Below are positions 1-8,509 of a stretch of 64,000 bases of DNA, in pieces. Positions within the stretch are counted from its first letter, which is position 1. Every line of letters starts with the position of its first letter. Position numbers and translations under genes: made by a program. The DNA is from Candidatus Binatia bacterium (GTDB lineage: Bacteria > Desulfobacterota > Binatia > Bin18): the NCBI GenBank assembly GCA_951812575.1, contig OX638322.1, positions 1,173,925 through 1,237,924 on the forward strand. The letters run 5' to 3'. Under the pieces are notes generated by a model. The model made no database searches. It saw nothing but the letters and a program-made list of their open reading frames with translations, and was not told the origin of the DNA.

Positions 1-1
1 T

Positions 2-649
2 GCAACGGGTGGCTTTGCCGGGGCCGCGGTGGCGGCGGCCGTTCGTTTTGGAGTGGCTCGCGGGGTCTTTTCCAACGAGTCCGGCTTAGGTTCTGCTGCG
101 ATAGCCCATGCTGCCGCCAAGACCAACGATCCGGTTCGGCAGGGCCTTATCGCTATGCTCGGCACCTTCATTGATACGCTCATCGTTTGCACCATGACCG
201 CGCTGGTCATTCTTACCTCTGGTGCCTGGGTTGCGACAGGTGCCGATGGTGGCGGTCTGACTGGAGCGGTCCTGACGTCTACGGCCTTTCAGCACTCCAT
301 AACCGGGGGAGACTATATCGTCACTATTACGTTGGTCGTCTTTGCCTTTACGACCATCCTGGGTTGGTCCTATTACGGCGAGCGGTGCTGGCAATACCTG
401 TTCGGCGAAAACAGCCTGATCGTTTACCGCGTGTTGTGGATCGTGGCAGCACTGGGTTTTGCCAATGTGAAGGTGGATTTCGTCTGGAATTTGTCTGATA
501 CCCTCAACGGCCTGATGGCCGTGCCTAACCTGGTTGGCCTCCTCCTGCTGGCACCGATGGTCTTCCGCGTGACGCGCGACTTCTTCGCCACCTCACAGCA
601 TGAGAGGGATTGGGGATTGGGGAGGCCCAACTCCCAATCCCTGCAATGA
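2..649 (+). CDS. sodium:alanine symporter family (AGCS) protein, C-terminal part
   Basis: The open frame runs in from the window edge, so the N-terminal half is missing. About 215 residues are visible, with several hydrophobic helices. The segment around RGVFSNESGLGSAAIAHAAA matches the AGCS (DagA/AlsT) amino-acid:cation symporter signature, followed by helices typical of its second half (IDTLIVCTMTALVIL; TILGWSYYGERCWQYLFG). By family it imports alanine or glycine with Na+ or H+ across the inner membrane. The last 15 or so residues (DWGLGRPNSQSLQ) are encoded by a GGGATTGGGG-type hairpin repeat and are probably not ancestral. It is convergent with the LysR gene, whose stop lies 8 bp away. 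Confidence 0.85.
   Translation, partial: ATGGFAGAAVAAAVRFGVARGVFSNESGLGSAAIAHAAAKTNDPVRQGLIAMLGTFIDTLIVCTMTALVILTSGAWVATGADGGGLTGAVLTSTAFQHSITGGDYIVTITLVVFAFTTILGWSYYGERCWQYLFGENSLIVYRVLWIVAALGFANVKVDFVWNLSDTLNGLMAVPNLVGLLLLAPMVFRVTRDFFATSQHERDWGLGRPNSQSLQ
606..641. repeat. GGGATTGGGG hairpin repeat at the end of the AGCS gene
   Basis: Tandem GGGATTG units are followed by the inverse ATCCC-rich arm (CTCCCAATCCC), giving a short hairpin. It lies inside the last codons of the symporter gene and may also act as a bidirectional terminator between the convergent genes. A related copy lies at 41896-41953. I recall similar G-rich heptamer hairpins from many bacterial and metagenomic genomes. Confidence 0.6.
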
Positions 650-657
650 CCTCGCTT

Positions 658-1587
658 CTACGCGATAGCCTGGAGAACCTGGTCCGAGGACTCTGAAGAC
701 TGCTGGGCGGGCTTGTCTTTGAGAAAATCAATAAATTTTTGGGTCGCCTGGGTAAAACGGCGACCCCGCTTGGAAATAAGGCCGAGTGGGCGCATCAGGA
801 CTTCGCCGGAAAACTGGACAACCTTGAGGGTCTCATTCTTGACCTCAAGAGAAACGGTCGGCTCGGGGACAATGGCGATCCCCACGTCTATTTCGACCGC
901 GCGTTTGATCGTTTCGACATTATCCATTTCCATCATGTATTGGACTTTGATCCCGTGCCGCCGGAAAAGACGATCAAGCGCCCGACGCGTTGGAATATCA
1001 CGTTCAAAGCCGATAAATTGCTCGCCGTCAAGCTTCTTGATGTTGATACGCCGGAGTGAGGCAAATCGATGTTGCGGGGCGCAAATCAAGACCAACCGGT
1101 CCTCCCGGAACGGGGTGAGTCGAATCTGGGGCCGCTTACTCGGATAAGCGACAATACCGAGATCAATATCGCCGTGACTGACATCTTCGTAGATTTTGTT
1201 GACGCGGGTATATTCCAGGTGGATATTGACATCGGGAAATGTCTGCAGATAGCGCTTGAGCGGCGAAGAGAGCTCATAGAGTCCGACGCTATAGACCGTG
1301 GCCACCCGAACAGTGCCCGCAACCGAACGGGAGAGGGTCTGGATGCCGTCTTCGATTTCACGATACTTCTGCACAATCTCCTTGCCCGCCTCATACAAGA
1401 CCTGACCCGCCTGTGTCAGGCGCACATTTCCCTTCGAGCGTTCTACCAGTTCTCTTCCGTAGCGTTCTTCCAAGCCGCGAATCTGCTGACTGACTGCAGA
1501 TTGGGTAATAAAATTTTTTGAGGAGGCGAGCGAAAAGCTGCCGGTCTCAGCAAGATCACAAAAGACCTTCAATGTTTCAATATGCAT
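658..1587 (-). CDS. LysR-family transcriptional regulator
   Basis: This is 309 residues, the usual LysR length. Residues 1-60 form the winged helix-turn-helix (METLKVFCDLAETGSFS-type start; ITQSAVSQQIRGLEERYG recognition helix). Residues 90-290 form the periplasmic-binding-like effector domain (GTVRVATVYSVGLYELSS; GDIDLGIVAYP; VEIDVGIAIVPE). The overall pattern resembles CysB/CysL-like regulators, but the effector cannot be deduced. It is read away from the 1706-2077 gene across an AT-rich gap holding both promoters, so it may regulate itself or that gene. The C-terminal 15 residues are low-complexity. The start ATG at 1587 gives the standard N-terminus. Confidence 0.9.
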   Translation of the reverse strand: MHIETLKVFCDLAETGSFSLASSKNFITQSAVSQQIRGLEERYGRELVERSKGNVRLTQAGQVLYEAGKEIVQKYREIEDGIQTLSRSVAGTVRVATVYSVGLYELSSPLKRYLQTFPDVNIHLEYTRVNKIYEDVSHGDIDLGIVAYPSKRPQIRLTPFREDRLVLICAPQHRFASLRRINIKKLDGEQFIGFERDIPTRRALDRLFRRHGIKVQYMMEMDNVETIKRAVEIDVGIAIVPEPTVSLEVKNETLKVVQFSGEVLMRPLGLISKRGRRFTQATQKFIDFLKDKPAQQSSESSDQVLQAIA

Positions 1588-1705
1588 GATTACTAATAAT
1601 TGAAAGAAGATTTTTTCACTTTACTTATAGATGAATTTCCGCTATTTTTCCACCCTATATACGCAATCACCGTAACTTATGAATCTTTTGTGGAGGAGAG
1701 GCTCT
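1588..1705. promoter_or_regulatory. AT-rich divergent promoter region
   Basis: This 118-bp gap lies between the LysR start and the small conserved gene and is much richer in A/T than its surroundings. It holds ATTACTAATAAT directly at the LysR start and TATAGATGAATTT and CTATATACGC elements that could serve as -10 regions. LysR proteins commonly bind T-N11-A sites in such divergent gaps. I cannot define the exact site. A GGAGG lies 8-12 bp before the ATG at 1706. Confidence 0.4.
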
Positions 1706-2077
1706 ATGTTTGAACCAGACACCCTCTTGCCGGAGCAATATTTTACCTTGCTCGGGCGTAAACCCCTACAGGGTGAGAAACGACTTCTGCTGGCTATGCT
1801 AGAGGATGCAGTTCATTGTTTCCAAACCTATTTGCTGGCAAAAAAGCCCCACGAGCGGCGACTCTTTCAGGAGGCCGAAGAGTGGATTATTTCCACTGAT
1901 GGGCTCTGGTTTTTCTCTTTTGAAAATATTTGTGACGTGCTGGACATCAATCCGGACAGGATGCGTGAAGCGCTCAAGGCGTGGAAAGAGGAGCAGACGC
2001 TCCGCTACGCCCAGCACGGTGAAGCCCTGGTTGATGTCGCTCTCAGCGTGGAGATTCCCGCCCGCGCCGACATCTAA
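1706..2077 (+). CDS. small conserved protein of unknown function (123 aa)
   Basis: The ATG at 1706 follows TGGAGGAGAG, so I prefer it over upstream in-frame starts. The product is 123 residues, soluble, with no signal peptide. It begins MFEPDTLLPEQYFTLL and contains two amphipathic helices (EKRLLLAMLEDAVHCFQTYL; RLFQEAEEWI) and a segment FSFENICDVLDINPDRMREA that looks like a helix-turn-helix of the type in sigma-like or Cro-like folds. I recall similar short proteins in deltaproteobacterial and Tectomicrobia-type genomes, without assigned function. DNA binding is inference only. A strong hairpin follows the stop. Confidence 0.7.
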   Translation: MFEPDTLLPEQYFTLLGRKPLQGEKRLLLAMLEDAVHCFQTYLLAKKPHERRLFQEAEEWIISTDGLWFFSFENICDVLDINPDRMREALKAWKEEQTLRYAQHGEALVDVALSVEIPARADI

Positions 2078-2107
2078 TCTCCTACGGTATCTGACACACA
2101 AACGGAT

Positions 2108-2136
2108 GGGAAAAGCCTCGCGTTCAGGCTTTTCCC
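2108..2136. terminator. hairpin terminator between the small gene and cobS
   Basis: A perfect 11-bp inverted repeat (GGGAAAAGCCT / AGGCTTTTCCC) with a 7-nt loop sits between two converging genes. There is no clear T-run after the stem, so it may work in either direction or need Rho. Confidence 0.55.
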
Positions 2137-2162
2137 GCTCCCATCACCGCCCCAGTTGCCGA

Positions 2163-2912
2163 CTATGATGGGGAAGCGCTAGCCCTCCCTCCGGCGAGGA
2201 GGACGAAGAGGCAGAGCGCGGCGGTCTCGACGAGTTCCGCTATTGCACCCCAGTGCTCTCCGGCGACGCCTCCCAGGCGGTGATTGCAAAACAGCGTAAC
2301 GCCAATAATGAGTCCGCCCAGGGGCAGAACGAGCGCAATCCCAGCAATTTCAATCAGCGTAAACAAGACGCCCAGAGCAATGAGGCTGGAGAGGGCAAAC
2401 TCATTGAACTGGACCCCGTGTACAAATGTCGTGCCCGGTCCCTCAGTTCGAGCCGGACGGGAGCTATAGGCCATCACCACACACGCCCACCGACCCAGCA
2501 TAGGTCCGAGGAAGAGGGCGATGTCTCGATAGCCACCGAGGAGCATATCCAAGGCGCGTACTTTGCACGCGAGGAGGAAAAAAAGGACCAAGACGCCAAG
2601 CGCTCCACGCGCAGACGTTCTCCTCGCCGGGCCCGAGCCGCCAAACAGAGCGTCAGTACTCTTCACGACCCCATCAAGATGAACCCCTCGACTCACGACC
2701 GCCAGCAATCCAACCAGCAGGATGCTGAGCCCTGTCGTTGGGAGCACAGGCCGGAGCAACCAGTCCACCCCCCAGACCAGTGCACCGAGGAGGAGCCCAA
2801 CCAGCGGGAAAAAGACTGCAGACCGCCCACAGGCCGTGGCATCAAGAGGCAGCGCTCTTTTCGTCCGGATGATGGTGAGAAAATGTAAAGCCGTCAGGAA
2901 GTTGGTCAGCAT
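2163..2912 (-). CDS. cobS: adenosylcobinamide-GDP ribazoletransferase (cobalamin-5'-phosphate synthase)
   Basis: This 249-residue, highly hydrophobic protein has the usual CobS length. It starts with NFLTALHFLTIIRT, continues with FFPLVGLLLGALVWG, and has the motif RGVHLDGVVKSTDALFGG, the CobS active-site region (H-LDG---D---GG). It joins the nucleotide loop to adenosylcobinamide-GDP in the inner membrane, the last step of coenzyme B12 assembly. No other cob gene and no obvious cobalamin riboswitch is present. It lies downstream of nuoN on the same strand with an 89-bp gap, so it may be co-transcribed with the nuo genes. It is convergent with the small conserved gene. Confidence 0.9.
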   Translation of the reverse strand: MLTNFLTALHFLTIIRTKRALPLDATACGRSAVFFPLVGLLLGALVWGVDWLLRPVLPTTGLSILLVGLLAVVSRGVHLDGVVKSTDALFGGSGPARRTSARGALGVLVLFFLLACKVRALDMLLGGYRDIALFLGPMLGRWACVVMAYSSRPARTEGPGTTFVHGVQFNEFALSSLIALGVLFTLIEIAGIALVLPLGGLIIGVTLFCNHRLGGVAGEHWGAIAELVETAALCLFVLLAGGRASASPS

Positions 2913-3001
2913 CCTGGCCCGTATACCACTTCCCCGCCTGCGCGCAAACAGCCGGAGTCAGTGCCAGCCGACGGAGCGGACGCGGCTCCTCTTGGTTTAC
3001 C

Positions 3002-4459
3002 TTATCCCAACGACAAAAACGAGGCTCCGGCTAAAGACATGGACGCGGACGGGAAGACGCCCATCAGTACCGTACCGATTGCGGCGATCAGGATGGCCAC
3101 CCCTAACGCGGAACGAAGTGAGGGCAATTCGACAATCGCCTCGCCCTCACGCATATACATATTGACGACGACGCGAATATAGTAATAGGCGGATACTACG
3201 CTATTCAGCACGCCAATGACCGCGAGCCAGATATAGCCGGCCTGCACCGCGGCGCTGAAAATATAGAACTTGCCGGTGAACCCGACCAGCGGCGGAACCC
3301 CCGTGAGAGAGAGCATAAACACGGTCATGGCCATCCCCAGGGCCGGATAACGAAAACCGAGGCCGGCATAATCGTCAAGCTCTTCATGCGGCTCACCCCT
3401 ACGCCCAACAGCGACCATCACTCCGAACGCGCCCAGATTCATCAGCCCATAGGCCACCAGATAATACATCAGAGCCGCGCCACCCAGCTCCTTACCGGCC
3501 ACCATGGCGACCAGGAGATAGCCGGCATGGGCAATGCTTGAATAGGCCAGCATGCGTTTGATGTTGTGCTGAACAAGCGCAGTGATATTTCCCACCGTCA
3601 TGGTAAGGGCGGCTACGACCCACAGAATACCCTGCCAATCCGCATGGACCGCGCCCAAGGTATGCAGGAATATCCGGGCAAATGCGGCAAATGCGGCGGC
3701 TTTGACACCGACCGCCATAAAAGCGGTAACGGTTGTGGGTGCGCCCTGATACACATCCGGGGTCCAGACGTGGAACGGGACGGCGGCCACCTTAAATCCA
3801 AAGCCGACGATCAAGAGACCCATACCAATCAACAGCAAGGGCGAAGAGCCCTGGGTACCGACGTGTTCGGCAATAGGTCCGAGCTGCACGCTGCCCGTCG
3901 CCCCATAAATCAGGGCAATGCCATACAGCAAGAATCCGCTCGCAAACGCCCCGAGGAGAAAATATTTGAGCGCCGCTTCATGCGAGGTGAGATGTTGCCG
4001 CCAGATCCCGGCCAGGACGTATACGGCAATCGACATGGTTTCCAGACCCAGAAAGATCAAAATGAGGTCGGTGGCAGCAGCCATGACCGTCATACCGACC
4101 GTGGCAAAGAGAATGAGTGCGTAATACTCTCCGTGCCGAATCTCTGCGGTTTCGAGATAGCTCAGAGACATCAACACCGTCAGACCCGCGACCAGACAAA
4201 AGACAAGATTAAAGAACAGGGCATACGCATCGAGGGCGAACATGCCGCTAAACGACTCAACATCGTTATGGCCCCACAACAACCAGGAACACAGCGCCGT
4301 GACAACAATACCCGTCAGGCTCAGCCAGCCGAGCAGAGAGCGCTCCTCGTCCTTCATCCAGATGTCCCAGAACAGGGCCAGCATGCCGGTCACGGACAGG
4401 AGCAGGGTCGGCAGGACCGAGAGCCAATTAACGGCGGGGAGTGTCATGTCCATACTCAA
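3002..4459 (-). CDS. nuoN: NADH-quinone oxidoreductase subunit N
   Basis: This 485-residue antiporter-like membrane subunit of complex I has about 14 hydrophobic helices. The motif VWTPDVYQGAPTTVTAFM and the helix GNITALVQHNIKRMLAYSSI are characteristic of NuoN/M/L proton channels; the lysine in NIKRML and charged residues in mid-membrane are proton-path residues in the family. The start overlaps the nuoM stop (ATGA type), so translation is probably coupled. A second ATG three codons downstream is an alternative start. It is the last gene of the nuo cluster. Confidence 0.95.
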   Translation of the reverse strand: MSMDMTLPAVNWLSVLPTLLLSVTGMLALFWDIWMKDEERSLLGWLSLTGIVVTALCSWLLWGHNDVESFSGMFALDAYALFFNLVFCLVAGLTVLMSLSYLETAEIRHGEYYALILFATVGMTVMAAATDLILIFLGLETMSIAVYVLAGIWRQHLTSHEAALKYFLLGAFASGFLLYGIALIYGATGSVQLGPIAEHVGTQGSSPLLLIGMGLLIVGFGFKVAAVPFHVWTPDVYQGAPTTVTAFMAVGVKAAAFAAFARIFLHTLGAVHADWQGILWVVAALTMTVGNITALVQHNIKRMLAYSSIAHAGYLLVAMVAGKELGGAALMYYLVAYGLMNLGAFGVMVAVGRRGEPHEELDDYAGLGFRYPALGMAMTVFMLSLTGVPPLVGFTGKFYIFSAAVQAGYIWLAVIGVLNSVVSAYYYIRVVVNMYMREGEAIVELPSLRSALGVAILIAAIGTVLMGVFPSASMSLAGASFLSLG

Positions 4460-6090
4460 CCTTTTAGGTCTCTTGGGTCTGTTGGGTCGATTGGGTCGAT
4501 TGAGTCTTTGGGGTCCGTTGGGTCAAGGCTCAACGAACCCAATGACTCAACGGACTCAACTGACCCAATGGACTCAACTGACCCAATGGACTCAACTGAC
4601 TCCACCGACTTATTATCGGCGGTTTGATGAATCCGCGCCAAGGTGGCTTCTACCGACTTTTCCATCCGGCTGAGGAAGGGCTTGGGGTAGAGACCCATCA
4701 GCAACATCAGGGCGATCAACGGAACGAATATGGCTAGCTCGCGGCGGGACAGGTCGGTCAGCTTGGCGTTCTCCGGCTGCGTCAGCGGTCCGAAAACAAC
4801 CCGCTGATACAGACGCAGCATATAGACGGCACCCAGAACAACGCCGGAAACCGCTATCGCACCGACCAGCGTGTTCGCCTGAAAGGTCCCCAAGAGGATG
4901 AGGAACTCCCCAACAAATCCGTTCAAGCCCGGCAGGCCGATCGAAGACAGCATGGTAATCAGAAAGACCGAGGCAAAGAGCGGCAGTTGTTTCCATAAGC
5001 CGCCATACTCGCTGATAAGCCGCGTATGGCGGCGTTCATATATCACGCCGACCAACAGGAAGAGGGCACCAGTTGACAGGCCATGGCCGAGCATCTGATA
5101 CAGCGCGCCTTCGATCCCCTGTATATTGAACGCAAACAACCCCAGCATGACAAAGCCGAGGTGGCTGACGGACGAGTAGGCGACCAACTTTTTCATATCC
5201 GGCTGCACCAGAGCCACCAGCGCGCCATACACGATACCAACCACTGAGAGCGCCATAATCAGCGGCACCGCAGCATGGGCGGCATCGGGGAAGAGCGGCA
5301 GGGCAAAACGCAGAAAGCCATAGGTGCCCATTTTGAGCAGTACGCCGGCCAGGATGACGGACCCCCCGGTCGGGGCTTCGACGTGCGCGTCCGGCAGCCA
5401 GGTATGAAAGGGGAAGAGCGGAACCTTAATGGCAAAGGAGAGCGCAAACGCGGCGAACAACCACATTTGGGCGTTGACCGGAATCTCAAGGTCGTACAGG
5501 CGCAGCAGGTCAAAAGTGAGCGTGCCGTGTTGAGTATTATGCAGATAGGCGAGATACAGGATGGCCACCAGCATCAGCAGGCTGCCGACCATGGTGTAGA
5601 GCAGAAATTTGAGCGCGGCATAAATGCGCCGTTCGCCACCCCAGACGCCAATCAGGAAGTACATGGGAATCAGCATGACTTCCCAAAAGACATAGAAGAG
5701 AAAGACATCAACCGCGACAAAGGTCCCGATCATGCCGGTTTCCAGGATGAGAAAGAAAAAGAGATACTCCCTGACCCGCTGTTCCACGCTGCTCCAGGTA
5801 GACAGAATCACCAGCGGCGAAAGAAAGGTCGTCAGCAGCACGAGAAACAGGCTGATGCCATCAACGCCAACATAGTATTCGATCCCGAACTCGCTGATCC
5901 AGGCATAGCGCTCAACGAATTGAAACGCGGCGGTCTCGCTATCAAAGCCGGTGAACAGGCCGAGCGAGATGAAGAACGTGAGCAGCGAAGCGCCAAAGGC
6001 GGTTCGACGGACCAACTCCACCGCATTCTTGTTGAGGGCCAACAGGAAGAACGCCGTCAGCAGCGGAATGAAAACAACGAGGCTTACCAC
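4456..6090 (-). CDS. nuoM: NADH-quinone oxidoreductase subunit M with repeat-encoded tail
   Basis: This 544-residue antiporter-like subunit of complex I has typical motifs VFWEVMLIPMYFLIGVWGG, FHTWLPDAHVEAPTGGSV and LVQPDMKKLVAYSSVSHLG. NuoM is normally about 490-510 residues. The last 50 or so residues (from about 495) are low-complexity Ser-Val-Glu and Asp-Pro units encoded by the 9-nt hairpin repeat at 4466-4606, added after the final helix. The tail probably sits on one membrane face as a disordered extension. The start overlaps the nuoL stop by a few bases, and the stop overlaps the nuoN start. Confidence 0.95.
   Translation of the reverse strand: MVSLVVFIPLLTAFFLLALNKNAVELVRRTAFGASLLTFFISLGLFTGFDSETAAFQFVERYAWISEFGIEYYVGVDGISLFLVLLTTFLSPLVILSTWSSVEQRVREYLFFFLILETGMIGTFVAVDVFLFYVFWEVMLIPMYFLIGVWGGERRIYAALKFLLYTMVGSLLMLVAILYLAYLHNTQHGTLTFDLLRLYDLEIPVNAQMWLFAAFALSFAIKVPLFPFHTWLPDAHVEAPTGGSVILAGVLLKMGTYGFLRFALPLFPDAAHAAVPLIMALSVVGIVYGALVALVQPDMKKLVAYSSVSHLGFVMLGLFAFNIQGIEGALYQMLGHGLSTGALFLLVGVIYERRHTRLISEYGGLWKQLPLFASVFLITMLSSIGLPGLNGFVGEFLILLGTFQANTLVGAIAVSGVVLGAVYMLRLYQRVVFGPLTQPENAKLTDLSRRELAIFVPLIALMLLMGLYPKPFLSRMEKSVEATLARIHQTADNKSVESVESIGSVESIGSVESVESLGSLSLDPTDPKDSIDPIDPTDPRDLKG
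4466..4606. repeat. nonamer hairpin repeat, locus 1 (nuoM 3' end)
   Basis: The left arm has tandem 9-nt units of type GGGTCGATT or GAGTCTTTG. The right arm has units of type GACTCAACT or GACCCAATG. The two arms are mutually complementary and meet at GGGTCAAGGCTCAACG, forming a long imperfect hairpin. It is read in nuoM as S-V-E/S-I-G units and then D-P units. Confidence 0.85.
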
Positions 6091-7994
6091 AGATAATACC
6101 CCAGAATAACGATCGCTCCACAGCAGAACGACAGAGCATAGGTCTGGACATTACCGGTTTGCCAGAAACGCAAGACCGAGCCGTTGGCCTGAATCACCTG
6201 GGCCGTGCCGTTGACCAGGCCATCAATAACGACCGTATCCCACACCTTCCACAGCCAGTCCGAGGCGGCCAGCAGAGGCCGGACAATCACCGCTTCGTAC
6301 AGCTCATCAACATAATACTTGTTCAGCAACAATCGATGCAGGCCGGCGAACTGCCGGCTGAGGCGGTCGGCCCCTCCTCTACCAGGGACAAAAGGGGGGT
6401 CTTGCACATACAGCCGATACGCCAGCCCGATACCTCCCAGCCCAAGCAGGGTCGGCAGATATTTCACCAGGAGCGACACATGCGGATGCTCATGGCCGTA
6501 GAGCGGGCTGAGCAGTTCGGGCAGGGTAAAATAGCCCCCGATCACAGACAGGATAGCCAGCACCACCAGGGGCATGGTCATGACTTGGGGCGATTCATGA
6601 ATATGGTGGGCAACCTCGGGATCAGAACGGTTTTCTCCCCAAAACGTGACAAAGAATAAGCGAAACATATAGAAGGCGGTCAGGCCCGCCCCCAGGGTGC
6701 CAATCAGCCACAGCAGGGGAGAACCGTGCGGACTCCCAAAGGCGTGTTCCAGGATGAGATCCTTGCTGAAAAAACCGGACAGTAAGGGAAACCCGGCAAT
6801 GGCCAGACAGCCGATGGCAAACGTCCCATAGGTGGTCGGCATCTTGCTTTTCAGCCCACCCATCTTGCGGATGTCCTGCTCCTCGCTCATACCGTGGATG
6901 ACACTCCCGGCACCGAGGAAGAGGAGAGCCTTGAAGAAGGCGTGGGTCATGACATGAAACACACCCGCGGCATACGCGCCCACACCCAGCCCGAGAAACA
7001 TATAGCCCAGTTGACTGACCGTTGAGTAGGCCAGGACCTTTTTAATATCGGTCTGCACCAGGGCAATCGTGGCGGCAAACAGGGCGGTGACGGCGCCGAC
7101 CACGGCCACCACGGCTAAGGCGGTCTGGGACAGGGAATACAGGAAATGCATCCGCGCGATCAGATAGATGCCGGCCGTGACCATCGTCGCGGCGTGAATG
7201 AGCGCGCTCACCGGCGTGGGGCCGGCCATGGCGTCCGGCAGCCAGACATAGAGCGGGATTTGGGCCGACTTGCCGGCCGCGCCGACAAAGAAGAGCAGGC
7301 AGACCACCGTCACCGTCGTCACGGGCAGCACTGAGGCGTGGGCCGCGATTTCGCTGAACGACAGCGTCCAGACACCGTGGGCCCCCAGGCTCCAGAACAA
7401 CAGAAACAGGCCCAGCAGAAAACCGGCGTCACCAATCCGGTTGACGATAAAGGCCTTTTTCCCGGCACTGGCCTTTTCGTCGTCCGTATACCAAAAGCCG
7501 ATGAGCAAATAGGAACACAGCCCGACGCCTTCCCAACCGACGAAGAGCAGCAGGATATTATCGCCCAGCACCAGCAGCAGCATGGCGGTGGTAAAGAGGT
7601 TGAGATAGGCAAAATAGCGCACCACATCGTCGTCGTGGGCCATATAGCCAACGGAGTAGACGTGGATGAGAAAACCGACCCCGGTGATGACCATGATCAT
7701 GACACCGGACAAGGGATCGACCCGCAGCGCAATATCAACCTGTAGGGCGCCTGAGTAAATCCAGGGGTAGACACTATCGACCAGGGCACCGCCGTCCGGC
7801 AGTTGGACAAAGGCCGCAAACGCAAAGCAAAACGCCAGGAAGACCATACCCGGCGAAACCCAGTTCACGACCTGTCGGCCATAGCGCGGCCCCAAGAAGA
7901 GGTTGAACACCACTCCGAGCAGGGGAAAGAGAACGATATAGCGCAGGTACGAGACCGTCTGGACGGCGACCTCGGCCGCGTGCGGATGTTCCAT
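6084..7994 (-). CDS. nuoL: NADH-quinone oxidoreductase subunit L
   Basis: This is the largest antiporter-like membrane subunit of complex I, 636 residues with the chosen start. It shows VGWEGVGLCSYLLIGFW, DAMAGPTPVSALIHAATM and TDIKKVLAYSTVSQLGYM, the conserved discharge and proton-channel motifs. The C-terminal part carries the long amphipathic helix region and a last membrane helix (about 590-636). The open frame continues upstream to 8069, but that extension is encoded by a GTAGGGGC repeat. I therefore take ATG 7994 (MEHPHAAEV), although its ribosome-binding site is weak. Confidence 0.93.
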   Translation of the reverse strand: MEHPHAAEVAVQTVSYLRYIVLFPLLGVVFNLFLGPRYGRQVVNWVSPGMVFLAFCFAFAAFVQLPDGGALVDSVYPWIYSGALQVDIALRVDPLSGVMIMVITGVGFLIHVYSVGYMAHDDDVVRYFAYLNLFTTAMLLLVLGDNILLLFVGWEGVGLCSYLLIGFWYTDDEKASAGKKAFIVNRIGDAGFLLGLFLLFWSLGAHGVWTLSFSEIAAHASVLPVTTVTVVCLLFFVGAAGKSAQIPLYVWLPDAMAGPTPVSALIHAATMVTAGIYLIARMHFLYSLSQTALAVVAVVGAVTALFAATIALVQTDIKKVLAYSTVSQLGYMFLGLGVGAYAAGVFHVMTHAFFKALLFLGAGSVIHGMSEEQDIRKMGGLKSKMPTTYGTFAIGCLAIAGFPLLSGFFSKDLILEHAFGSPHGSPLLWLIGTLGAGLTAFYMFRLFFVTFWGENRSDPEVAHHIHESPQVMTMPLVVLAILSVIGGYFTLPELLSPLYGHEHPHVSLLVKYLPTLLGLGGIGLAYRLYVQDPPFVPGRGGADRLSRQFAGLHRLLLNKYYVDELYEAVIVRPLLAASDWLWKVWDTVVIDGLVNGTAQVIQANGSVLRFWQTGNVQTYALSFCCGAIVILGYYLW

Positions 7995-8019
7995 CTCTAC
8001 AGCACCAATCCCCGCCGAT

Positions 8020-8084
8020 GTAGGGGCAACCCTCTGTGGTTGCCCGTGATGTCGAATGAGGACAGGCACAGGGGCCTGCCCCTA
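8020..8084. repeat. GTAGGGGC...GCCCCTAC repeat between nuoK and nuoL
   Basis: The ends are GTAGGGGCAAC and CTGCCCCTAC, with an internal copy of the inner arm (GTGGTTGCCC) and a partial second unit (GACAGGCACAGGGGCCTGCC). The repeat fills most of the gap between nuoL and nuoK. Related copies lie at 44211-44240 and 62232-62261. I recall this type of palindrome from many bacterial genomes. Confidence 0.75.
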
Positions 8085-8109
8085 CAACTCGGTAATTGTG
8101 TCATACGCT

Positions 8110-8412
8110 TTACCACCGCATCAGGTTGAGTTCGTCCGCGTTGACCGTTTCTCGGCCACGGAAAACGAGCAGGATGATGGCCAGCCCAACCGCGACCTCT
8201 GCCGCGGCAACCGACATGACAAAGAACACGATAATCTGTCCGTCCATATTGCCGAAATGCCGGGCCAGGGCCACAAAAGACAGGTTGACGGCGTTGAGCA
8301 TGAGTTCAATCGCCATGAAGATAATAATGATATTGCGGCGCAGGAGAACGCCCGTCACGCCGATGGTGAACAGGATGCCGCTCAGAATGAGATGATAGCT
8401 GGTTGGGACCAT
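8110..8412 (-). CDS. nuoK: NADH-quinone oxidoreductase subunit K
   Basis: This 100-residue protein with three membrane helices is the usual NuoK size. The two conserved membrane glutamates are present in [13 protein letters not shown] and [13 protein letters not shown]; both belong to the complex I proton path. The neighbouring gaps on both sides contain hairpin repeats, which separate it from nuoJ and nuoL but keep the strand and order of a canonical nuo operon. Confidence 0.95.
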   Translation of the reverse strand: MVPTSYHLILSGILFTIGVTGVLLRRNIIIIFMAIELMLNAVNLSFVALARHFGNMDGQIIVFFVMSVAAAEVAVGLAIILLVFRGRETVNADELNLMRW

Positions 8413-8430
8413 CTGCCGCCCTCAAAGAGT

Positions 8431-8500
8431 ATTGGGTCTATGGGGTTTGTCGGGTGTGTTGCGTCTGTTGGGTCGGACGCAAAGGACTCAACAGACGCAT
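8431..8500. repeat. nonamer hairpin repeat, locus 2 (nuoJ-nuoK gap)
   Basis: GGGTC- and GCGTC-type 9-nt units are followed by GACTCAACAGACGCA, which is the exact complement of TGCGTCTGTTGGGTC just before it. The result is a 15-bp perfect arm with an 8-nt loop. It occupies nearly the whole intergenic gap. Confidence 0.85.
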
Positions 8501-8509
8501 ACATCTACT

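Noticed and set aside
2913..3001. Cobalamin riboswitch upstream of cobS
   Set aside because: The gap is only 89 bp and lacks the B12-box core; nothing supports it.
3566..4627. Plus-strand open frame of 353 codons
   Set aside because: It is antisense to nuoN and nuoM, which have clear conserved motifs; composition is that of a shadow frame.
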